6,363 nt of DNA from Candidatus Parcubacteria bacterium. Lineage in GTDB: Bacteria > Patescibacteriota > Patescibacteriia > Patescibacteriales > Patescibacteriaceae. The stretch is taken from contig JAEWTE010000035.1 in NCBI GenBank assembly GCA_023459655.1, forward strand, positions 1-6,363, given 5' to 3'. This document shows positions 1-5,555 of the stretch, in pieces. The translations under genes were made by a program, and so were the position numbers. Position 1 is the first letter of the stretch. Each line of letters begins with the position of its first letter. The notes beneath the pieces were generated by a model. The model was not told the DNA's origin, did no database searches, and saw only the letters and a program-made list of their open reading frames with translations.

Positions 1-177
1 ATTTGGTTGGATTGGGCCCAACTCCGGATTAACTGGTTCTTTTATTATTTGATTAGGAGCTGTTAGGTTATCTTTGAGCTGTTGAGGAGCGGCTTGAATC
101 GGTTGAGTTAAACATATTAGACAATAGACGGAGATGGTTAGTAAGCTTAATCCGACTAATTTAATGGAATAATTCAT
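1..177 (-). CDS. Secreted protein of unknown function, N-terminal part only
   Basis: An open frame starts with ATG at 177 and stays open for 59 codons to the left edge, so the C-terminal part is missing. The N-terminus looks like a Sec signal peptide: a short start with Lys6, a hydrophobic core at about residues 7-23 (rich in Leu, Val and Ile, with Cys19 and Cys22), then a likely signal peptidase I site near Ala29-Ala30. The visible mature part is rich in Pro, Gln and Asn with no recognisable domain, which suggests an extended linker outside the membrane. The start lies 12 nt after the mutM stop, so it is probably co-transcribed with mutM. There is no Shine-Dalgarno sequence before the ATG. 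I do not recognise the family. The signal peptide and the tight spacing argue that the gene is real, but a single N-terminal membrane anchor instead of a cleaved signal is also possible. Confidence 0.62.
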   Translation of the reverse strand, partial: MNYSIKLVGLSLLTISVYCLICLTQPIQAAPQQLKDNLTAPNQIIKEPVNPELGPIQPN

Positions 178-189
178 AAAATAATTAAA

Positions 190-1062
190 TTATTTTTGAC
201 AATTGGGACAAAAGTGCGTTCCCCGACCAGCCAATTTTATTTTTTTAATTAAATTATTACAATGTAAACACTTTTTATCACTTCGCCCATAAACTTGTAA
301 TTGCTCAATGAAATTACCAGTTCGACCACGTCCATCGCGATAATCACTAAAAGATGTACCTCGTTGACTAATTGATTGTTGTAGAATATTAACAATATTC
401 TTTCTCAATTTTTTTATTTCTAAGACAGTTAATGTTTTAGCTAATCGATCTGGCCTTATACCTGATTTAAATAAACTTTCATCGACATAGATATTACCTA
501 ATCCAGCTAATCTTTTTTGTTCTAAAAGTAGTGTTTTTATTTTTGATTTTGGTCGATCTAGAAAAAACTTTTTTAAAAATTCATCATTAAAATCTAAGCT
601 TAATGGTTCAATCCCTAATTTAGATTGATACTCTAACCAGTCTTTTTCAGCCATTAACTTTATCCAACCAAATCTTCGACTATCATTAAAAAATAATTGA
701 CTACCATCAGATAGACTAATTATTACTCGAGTTGATTTATTGGGCCAGGTTGGTTTAATGTCAGATGATAAATCATTAGTTGGATGTCCACCAGCTAACC
801 AGTGGTCACGACCTTCCCAAATCATTTGGCCAGTCATTTTTAAATGAATGACTAGTCTATAATCGTTAGATAAATGAATAATTATATTTTTAGCCCGTCG
901 AGAAACCTTTTTAATCGACTGGTCAATAATTAATTTTTGATTATGTTTAGTTGATAGATTAATTAACTTATGGTCGATTATTTTTATTTGTATAATAAAT
1001 TTATTCACCATAAGTGAGGATAAATCATTAACGATGGTTTCTACTTCAGGTAATTCAGGCAT
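190..1062 (-). CDS. mutM: Formamidopyrimidine-DNA glycosylase (Fpg/MutM)
   Basis: This bifunctional base-excision repair enzyme removes 8-oxoguanine and formamidopyrimidines from DNA and then cuts the abasic site by beta/delta elimination. The 290 residues are slightly longer than the usual 270 or so. The catalytic N-terminus MPELPEVET is intact, with Pro2 as the nucleophile and Glu3. Lys59 in SRRAK matches the conserved lysine of the family. The base-intercalating residues are present as Met76 in HLKM and Arg129/Phe131 in DSRRFG. The helix-two-turn-helix signature GLGNIYVDE is at 187-195. A C-terminal zinc finger uses Cys265, Cys268, Cys285 and Cys288, with the DNA-contacting Arg280. VYGR and GRTGNF just before the finger favour Fpg over Nei. 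The extra length lies in a loop at about 84-108. The ATG at 1062 is fixed by the MPELPE start. It lies 34 nt after the kinase stop, and no ribosome binding site is visible. Confidence 0.97.
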   Translation of the reverse strand: MPELPEVETIVNDLSSLMVNKFIIQIKIIDHKLINLSTKHNQKLIIDQSIKKVSRRAKNIIIHLSNDYRLVIHLKMTGQMIWEGRDHWLAGGHPTNDLSSDIKPTWPNKSTRVIISLSDGSQLFFNDSRRFGWIKLMAEKDWLEYQSKLGIEPLSLDFNDEFLKKFFLDRPKSKIKTLLLEQKRLAGLGNIYVDESLFKSGIRPDRLAKTLTVLEIKKLRKNIVNILQQSISQRGTSFSDYRDGRGRTGNFIEQLQVYGRSDKKCLHCNNLIKKIKLAGRGTHFCPNCQK

Positions 1063-1070
1063 AATTATAT

Positions 1071-1104
1071 AAAAGAAAAACGCCGAGCTATTTTAGCTAG
1101 CTCG
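1071..1104 (-). terminator. Hairpin with T-tract at the end of the PfkB kinase gene
   Basis: On the minus strand a 7-bp perfect stem (CGAGCTA with TAGCTCG, arms at 1098-1104 and 1084-1090) closes a 7-nt loop. After a 3-nt gap comes the T-rich run TTTTTCTTTT down to 1071. The TAG stop of the kinase (1097-1099) lies inside the hairpin. This has the form of an intrinsic terminator, though the stem is only 4 GC pairs out of 7 and the T-run is interrupted. The mutM start follows at 1062, and I see no room or sequence for a usable promoter between them. The hairpin may therefore be leaky, reducing mutM expression, or it may protect the 3' end of a processed message. Confidence 0.55.
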
Positions 1105-2053
1105 ATTGAGCTCCTGGTTTACTTAAAATAGCGGCTGCTTGTTTAGCGGCTATCTTTAAAGACTTTTTAAGATTATTGGTTTTAATAAATTCAGCCACCA
1201 AGGTACCACCGAAAGCGTCACCAACACCAGTTGTATCGATTACCTTTTTAACCGGATAGGCTGGTTGATGAATCAATTGTTGTCCATTATAGGCCCAAGC
1301 CCCCTGCTTATCGGCCGTAATAATAACCATTTTTGGACCAGCTTGCCAAACTTTTTGTATCAATTTAGCAATATCTTGATTATATGATTTTAATATCTTT
1401 TTTTCATTTTTTTGATCAGATAATAATTGCAGGGCTTCATCTTGATTTATAATTAAAATTTCGGTTTTTTGCAAAAACTTTTTAAGCTTAATTGATCCAG
1501 CTAATAATTGAAGCTGACCAGGGTTCCAGACTATTTTTTTACCACTATTAAAAATATTATTTAAATTTTTTGACCAAGTTTTACCACTTAAAGAACTTAT
1601 ATACAACCAGAGGCTTGGTAGATTTTTTATTTTAAGCTGACGAAGATCTAGGAAATCGTTAGCACCACGATGAGAAATAATAGTATGTTCACCGTCTTGA
1701 CCAATTAAGATTAATGATAATGCAGATTGTTCTTGAGAAATAATTTTGATTAAGTCAGTCTTTATTTTATTAATTTGAAGGTTTTTTAATATATTTTGAC
1801 CGCGTTGATCTTGACCAATAGCTGTTATTATTGCCGGCCTAAGACCGCGATGACTAATGGCTATGGCTAAATTGGCTGCTCCTCCACCATAGCTAGTAAA
1901 ACTATGGTGAGCTATTGTTTTGGCCCCGTATTCAATGGATAATAATTTTTTAGCCAATAAATTTTTATGATTGTTAATAATTTTATAATCATCAATTAAC
2001 AGTGATATATCTTCGGTTGCTCCGCCGATTGTAATTACGTCAAATTTTTTCAT
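1097..2053 (-). CDS. PfkB-family carbohydrate/nucleoside kinase (ribokinase-like)
   Basis: This is an ATP-dependent kinase of the ribokinase/PfkB fold, probably cytoplasmic, of 318 residues, a normal family length. The N-terminal strand is MKKFDVITIGG. PfkB signature 1 is the SYGGGAANLAIA block at 54-65. HRGAND at 128-133, NPG at 177-179 and INQDEA at 202-207 are typical of ribokinase-like members. Signature 2 is at 271-284: DTTGVGDAFGG carries the GVGD anion hole and the catalytic Asp279. The C-terminus SKPGAQ is also family-like. The frame is open further upstream to 2158, but that extension is antisense to the tRNA-Gln gene and is not PfkB-like, so I chose the ATG at 2053. It has no clear Shine-Dalgarno sequence. 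The substrate (ribose, a nucleoside, adenosine or a sugar phosphate) cannot be told from motifs alone. Confidence 0.9.
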   Translation of the reverse strand: MKKFDVITIGGATEDISLLIDDYKIINNHKNLLAKKLLSIEYGAKTIAHHSFTSYGGGAANLAIAISHRGLRPAIITAIGQDQRGQNILKNLQINKIKTDLIKIISQEQSALSLILIGQDGEHTIISHRGANDFLDLRQLKIKNLPSLWLYISSLSGKTWSKNLNNIFNSGKKIVWNPGQLQLLAGSIKLKKFLQKTEILIINQDEALQLLSDQKNEKKILKSYNQDIAKLIQKVWQAGPKMVIITADKQGAWAYNGQQLIHQPAYPVKKVIDTTGVGDAFGGTLVAEFIKTNNLKKSLKIAAKQAAAILSKPGAQSS

Positions 2054-2075
2054 ATATTTTTTTTCAATCTTTTCT

Positions 2076-2104
2076 TTGACAAGTTTTGATGATTGAGTTA
2101 TATT
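2076..2104 (+). promoter_or_regulatory. Sigma-70 promoter of the tRNA-Gln gene
   Basis: A perfect -35 box TTGACA (2076-2081) is followed by exactly 17 nt and then a -10 box TATATT (2099-2104), which is one mismatch from consensus. Transcription would start near 2111, only about 5 nt before the tRNA. This is what a stand-alone tRNA promoter should look like. It sits in the 63-bp space between the tRNA and the divergently read kinase gene. Confidence 0.82.
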
Positions 2105-2116
2105 TAAAAAAGTTTT

Positions 2117-2187
2117 TCGGGGATCGTCTAATGGTAGGACAGTGGCCTTTGAAGCCATTAATCGAGGTTCGAATCCTTGTCCCCGAG
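2117..2187 (+). tRNA. tRNA-Gln, anticodon TTG
   Basis: The 71-nt sequence folds as a complete cloverleaf. The acceptor stem TCGGGGA/TCCCCGA pairs at 7 of 7 positions (2117-2123 with 2180-2186). The D-arm is GTC/GAC around a GG-containing loop. The anticodon stem GTGGC/GCCAT has one G-T pair, and the loop CTTTGAA (2147-2153) places anticodon TTG at 2149-2151, which reads CAA and CAG. There is a 4-nt variable loop and the T-arm CGAGG/CCTTG with loop TTCGAAT. The U1-A72 pair and discriminator G at 2187 are known glutamine tRNA features. CCA is not encoded, so a CCA-adding enzyme is needed. This is the only plus-strand gene in the window and it has its own promoter and terminator. A minus-strand frame crosses it but is not a gene there. 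Confidence 0.97.
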
Positions 2188-2193
2188 CTAATT

Positions 2194-2220
2194 AAACCGT
2201 TTTTGACGGTTTTATTTTAT
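2194..2220 (+). terminator. Intrinsic terminator after tRNA-Gln, possibly bidirectional
   Basis: A 7-bp perfect stem AAACCGT/ACGGTTT (2194-2200 with 2206-2212) closes the loop TTTTG and is followed by TATTTTAT. It begins 7 nt after the tRNA end, so it is placed to end the tRNA transcript. On the minus strand the same hairpin falls at the stop codon (2212-2214) of the dehydrogenase gene. There its T-run is only the TTT of the stem followed by AATT, so termination in that direction would be weaker. Confidence 0.75.
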
Positions 2221-3261
2221 TGGTAAATAATTAAATAATGGTTGATGTCGATAACTAGGTGATGGCCAATTATGAGTTGTCATATAGCCTGGATTAGCAA
2301 CAATTAATTCTGGTAAACGATTAACAATGGTTGCACAAGCAGCTTTAATAGTACTAGATTGCTCTAGGTGAAGCTTGATGTCCGATTCCCCTTTGATTGT
2401 CCAATCACTATTATTAATAGTTGATAAATCGGTTATTCGACCGTTGCTTTCAATTTTTATAATTGGCCCTTCATTAGTTTCTAGATTTATTAAAGCAGTC
2501 ATACCACAACAATTACCGGCTTCGATAGGCTGATTAAAAGACTGACTTTTAATGGCTTGTTCGGCAATTAAGGGAGTTAATTTTTGGTTAATATTTTTAA
2601 TCGTCCAACCAAGTCTAGCGGTTAACCATTCAGTAGCATTCCATAAATGTGATGGCAGTAGATTGTTTTGGGTTATTTTTTTATCAAAATCGGCAGTAGT
2701 TAAACCAACCCCATGACTTTCTGCTCGAGAAAGACCATATTCTTCTAAATTGTAATTTAAAGTACCTTCGATAGCATTGATTTTATGACTTGATCCGGCT
2801 AAAACCGTGGTCAAATTACCCCAGAAAACATCCTGATAGCCACTAGCGGTCAATGTGCAATAATTTTTTTTAGCTAAAACATCAAGTCGTTTAGCAAATT
2901 CTGGTGAAGTGTTCCAAGGGAAAACGGCCTCTTCACAAGTTGTAATGGTGTTGACACTATATTTTAAAGGAATAGACAGTAGTGGGTACATTTTAGTTAT
3001 TAGACTGCCAATTGCCACAATACAAACATCGGCTGAATTTTTCATAAAAACTTCTTCGGGATTACTGTTAATAATAATGCCCAGTTTTTGTTCTAACCCA
3101 ATTATTTCACCAATATCTTTACCAATTAAATTTGGGTCGTTATCAATTGCCCCAACAATTTCTGCTCCTTTGTCGTGAAGATACTTCATTATTAATCGAC
3201 CCATTTTACCGCAACCATATTGAATTATTTTTATATTTGATTGTTTATTGATTTTATTCAT
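2212..3261 (-). CDS. NAD(P)-dependent oxidoreductase, 2,4-diaminopentanoate dehydrogenase / amine dehydrogenase-like
   Basis: This is a predicted cytoplasmic NAD(P)H-dependent dehydrogenase with a DapB-like N-terminal Rossmann domain. Its family includes the 2,4-diaminopentanoate dehydrogenase of clostridial ornithine breakdown and native amine dehydrogenases, which interconvert amines and carbonyl compounds. Visible motifs in the 349-residue protein are the dinucleotide loop GCGKMG at 16-21, Asp40 at the end of strand 2 in GAIDNDP (an acidic residue there often favours NAD over NADP), TTCEEAVFPW at 107-116, and ASGYQDVFWGNL at 139-150, where clostridial relatives tend to have a GTGINPG-like loop. 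The C-terminal PELIVANPGYMTT stretch at about 317-329 is also family-like. I chose the ATG at 3261, which overlaps the methyltransferase stop by 8 nt and suggests translational coupling; a TTG at 3282 is possible but would overlap by 29 nt. No other ornithine-pathway gene is visible, so the substrate is unknown. Confidence 0.8.
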   Translation of the reverse strand: MNKINKQSNIKIIQYGCGKMGRLIMKYLHDKGAEIVGAIDNDPNLIGKDIGEIIGLEQKLGIIINSNPEEVFMKNSADVCIVAIGSLITKMYPLLSIPLKYSVNTITTCEEAVFPWNTSPEFAKRLDVLAKKNYCTLTASGYQDVFWGNLTTVLAGSSHKINAIEGTLNYNLEEYGLSRAESHGVGLTTADFDKKITQNNLLPSHLWNATEWLTARLGWTIKNINQKLTPLIAEQAIKSQSFNQPIEAGNCCGMTALINLETNEGPIIKIESNGRITDLSTINNSDWTIKGESDIKLHLEQSSTIKAACATIVNRLPELIVANPGYMTTHNWPSPSYRHQPLFNYLPIK

Positions 3262-3943
3262 ATAATTTTTGATAGCGGACAAATAAAGTAATAGCTACAG
3301 CTGTAGCTACATTAATTGAATCAATTAATGGTTTATGTTTAATGGCAATTGATTGAGTGTCTATTGGTAGGGTTATGCCTTGTCCTTCTGAACCAACAAT
3401 TATGACAACCTTATCAACTAAAAAATTATTATTAGTTAAATTAAGCTCTTGGGCGGATTGACTATTTTCTAGACGATAAATTGGCCAGCTTATTGTTGAC
3501 AACCAATTAATAGCGGCTGATTTAGTCATTTCTATCCAAGGTGTTTTTAAAACTAAACCAGCTGATGAACGAATAACCTTAGGATTACCAGGATCAACAC
3601 AATCACAAAGAATTAGACCAGTATCAAAAGCACCAGCTAAACGAATAATTGTTCCTAAATTGCCGGGATCTTGAATATTGTCTAGCAATAGAATAGTTTT
3701 TTGAGAAATGATATCGGTTAATTGAAATTGTGGTGGAATAACTAAACCAGCCTCGGTTGGTGGTGTTTTAGTAGTAGTTAATTCAGCAAAGTTACGGCTG
3801 TCGCTGGGACTAAATTTTAATTTTACTGAAGAGCCAGCTAATTTTAAAAACTTAGCACCCTCAATCAACCATAAACCAGCCTTAACCCGTCCCCGATTGT
3901 TATGCAGTGACTTAATTAGTTTTTCTTGCGTCTGACTAAGCAT
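3254..3943 (-). CDS. TrmH/SpoU-family RNA 2'-O-ribose methyltransferase
   Basis: This SPOUT-class, S-adenosylmethionine-dependent enzyme methylates the ribose 2'-OH of rRNA or tRNA. All three SpoU motifs are present in the C-terminal half. Motif 1 is at 88-104 (DNIQDPGNLGTIIR, with Asn95 and catalytic Arg101), motif 2 at 181-190 (IIVGSEGQGI), and motif 3 at about 207-216 (IDSINVATAV), which form the trefoil-knot cofactor site. The N-terminal 80 residues hold a shortened substrate-binding domain, with the family-typical GLWLIEGAKFLKLA at 23-36. At 229 residues it is shorter than most RlmB-like proteins (about 240-270), mainly in that domain. It starts with ATG at 3943, 3 nt after the ftsX stop, and its end overlaps the next gene. 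The fold and reaction are secure; the target nucleotide is not (RlmB-like 23S rRNA is the common guess). Confidence 0.92.
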   Translation of the reverse strand: MLSQTQEKLIKSLHNNRGRVKAGLWLIEGAKFLKLAGSSVKLKFSPSDSRNFAELTTTKTPPTEAGLVIPPQFQLTDIISQKTILLLDNIQDPGNLGTIIRLAGAFDTGLILCDCVDPGNPKVIRSSAGLVLKTPWIEMTKSAAINWLSTISWPIYRLENSQSAQELNLTNNNFLVDKVVIIVGSEGQGITLPIDTQSIAIKHKPLIDSINVATAVAITLFVRYQKLYE

Positions 3944-3946
3944 TTG

Positions 3947-4858
3947 TTAAATTTTTGAATATTTACCGACTGCAATATAGCTAGCTAATAAATTAACTGC
4001 AGCAATACCTAGAAACTGAAGTCCAGCTATTTCTAGCCAACGGCTATTGAAGTAGCTGAGCAGATCAATATTATAGCCAAAAAAGAAAGTATCTAGATAT
4101 GGTTGTAAAATATTTAAAAATGGATAAAAAATAACAGCTGTTAAGATGACGCCAGTAATAGTATAAATTAGACTAGAAAATAGGAATGGAGCTTTAATAA
4201 AAAAATTGGAGGCACCAACTAGTTTCATTATTATAATTTCTTGTCGATGGCTATAAATAGCTAGTCTAACTGAATTAAAAATAACCAATAACATTATCAT
4301 TAAAAATATCGAACTAATAATAATAGCAATATCGTTTATTTTGTCAGTTATATAATTAATTTTGTCTAATAATTTTTTATTATCTTGAAAATTACGAGAA
4401 GCAATCAGCGGATCTTGGATTTGATTTAGTTCTTCAATTAAATTTTCATAAAGGCTTGGATCTTTTGGTTTAATAACTAGACTTGAGGTTAATGGATTTT
4501 GATCTAATTGTTGTAGAGCTTGAAGTATTTCAGGGTTAGCCTGGTAACGCTGTCTAAAAGATTCTAAAGCATCTGCTTGAGAAGTATAAACAACTTCTTG
4601 AACATTATTAATATTAGCTAAGCGAGCCCTTAGATTTAATATTTTATCTTCAGATACCCCCTGTTTTAAATAAATAGAAATGTCAACCCTATTTTTTAAA
4701 TTATCAACCGCAGCCTGACCGATAATCCTTAAGGATAATAATAAATTAACTGAAAATAGCGTTAAAATTAAAATCATTATAGTGGCTAGTGATAGCCAAA
4801 AATTACGCCAAACATCTTGAAAACCAAACTTAATGATGCGTGCTAAAGATAATAACAT
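3947..4858 (-). CDS. ftsX: Cell division protein FtsX (permease-like subunit)
   Basis: FtsX is the membrane partner of the ATPase FtsE. The complex does not appear to move a solute but passes ATP-driven changes across the membrane to activate peptidoglycan hydrolases at division. The 303 residues show the standard plan: a short cytoplasmic N-terminus with FGFQDVWRN, TM1 at about 22-45, a large extracytoplasmic domain at about 46-172 (including ISIYLKQGVSE), then TM2 at about 176-200, TM3 at 224-247 and TM4 at 275-297. The segment RQEIIIMKLVGAS at 205-217, between TM2 and TM3, is the highly conserved FtsX loop. The gene starts 5 nt after the ftsE stop. No Shine-Dalgarno sequence is seen at a normal distance; an AAAGGAAAA lies about 20 nt upstream, which is too far. 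No hydrolase gene of the usual kind follows; the next gene is the RNA methyltransferase. Confidence 0.96.
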   Translation of the reverse strand: MLLSLARIIKFGFQDVWRNFWLSLATIMILILTLFSVNLLLSLRIIGQAAVDNLKNRVDISIYLKQGVSEDKILNLRARLANINNVQEVVYTSQADALESFRQRYQANPEILQALQQLDQNPLTSSLVIKPKDPSLYENLIEELNQIQDPLIASRNFQDNKKLLDKINYITDKINDIAIIISSIFLMIMLLVIFNSVRLAIYSHRQEIIIMKLVGASNFFIKAPFLFSSLIYTITGVILTAVIFYPFLNILQPYLDTFFFGYNIDLLSYFNSRWLEIAGLQFLGIAAVNLLASYIAVGKYSKI

Positions 4859-4863
4859 AAAGC

Positions 4864-5544
4864 TTAAATAATATATTTTCCTTTGGCTTGATCGCTAACT
4901 AGTCGTCCATCGCTAACCGTTAAAACACGTTTATTTAAATTATTAACTACTTCTCGATTGTGAGTAACTAAAATTACAGTTGTTCCAAATTTATTAATTT
5001 TTTGTAATAAATCAATAATTTCTTCAGCATTAATAGAGTCGAGATTGCCAGTTGGTTCATCGGCTAAAAGAATTTTTGGCTGGTAAACCAAAGCTCGGGC
5101 GATAGCGGCTCGTTGTTGTTCTCCACCAGAAACTTCACCGGGATATCTATCCATTTGTTCATTTAGTCCAACTATTTTCATTAGACGCGGGACTATCGCA
5201 TTTATTTTTTTAGGCGATTTTCCACAAACTTGCAAAGCGAAGGCGACATTTTCAGCCAATGTTTTTTTTGGTAATAATTTAAAATCTTGAAAAATTACAC
5301 CAATTTGTCGGCGCAAATAAGGGATCTCACGATTAGAAATACGAGTTATATCCCAATCGCCAACGATAATTTTTCCACTATCTAATCGTTCTTCGCCGAT
5401 TAAGCATTTAACCATAGTGGTTTTACCACTACCGGATTGACCAACAATAGATACGAATTCACCGGGTTGAATATGGAGACTAAGATTATCTAGAGCCTTA
5501 GTCTGTGGTGGATAAAATTTACAGGCTTGATTAAATTTGATCAT
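4864..5544 (-). CDS. ftsE: Cell division ATP-binding protein FtsE
   Basis: FtsE is the cytoplasmic ATPase of the FtsEX complex. The 226 residues match the usual length and carry every ABC motif: Walker A GQSGSGKT at 35-42, Q-loop Gln86 in FQDFKLLP, signature VSGGEQQR at 138-145, Walker B ILLADEPT at 158-165 with catalytic Glu163, D-loop NLDS at 167-170, and the switch His195 in VTHN. The FQDFKLLP stretch and the immediate pairing with ftsX separate it from other MacB/LolD-type ATPases. ATG at 5544 is 11 nt after the stop of the carboxypeptidase gene and gives the typical MIKFNQACKFY start. There is no Shine-Dalgarno sequence before it. It is likely transcribed from a promoter upstream of the carboxypeptidase gene, outside the window. 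Confidence 0.96.
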   Translation of the reverse strand: MIKFNQACKFYPPQTKALDNLSLHIQPGEFVSIVGQSGSGKTTMVKCLIGEERLDSGKIIVGDWDITRISNREIPYLRRQIGVIFQDFKLLPKKTLAENVAFALQVCGKSPKKINAIVPRLMKIVGLNEQMDRYPGEVSGGEQQRAAIARALVYQPKILLADEPTGNLDSINAEEIIDLLQKINKFGTTVILVTHNREVVNNLNKRVLTVSDGRLVSDQAKGKYII

Positions 5545-5555
5545 AGCAATATCGA

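Noticed and set aside
1064..1069. TATAAT on the minus strand just before mutM
   Set aside because: It ends one base before the ATG, so transcription would begin inside the coding region, and no -35 box is seen at the right distance. It is a chance match in AT-rich DNA.
2098..2130. Weak -10-like boxes (TATAAC, TTAAAT) on the minus strand upstream of the kinase
   Set aside because: Neither has a good -35 partner at 16-18 nt; in such AT-rich sequence the matches are expected by chance.
2054..2158. N-terminal extension of the PfkB kinase
   Set aside because: It is antisense to the tRNA and its promoter and does not resemble PfkB proteins; the family start is at 2053.
2909..3178. Plus-strand open frame of 89 codons
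   Set aside because: It lies entirely antisense within the dehydrogenase gene, whose motifs are clear, and its translation shows no family features; it is a shadow frame.
3262..3282. TTG start seven codons upstream for the dehydrogenase
   Set aside because: It needs a rare start codon and a longer overlap, and adds residues before the Rossmann strand that the family does not need. The ATG at 3261 is preferred, though the TTG is not excluded.
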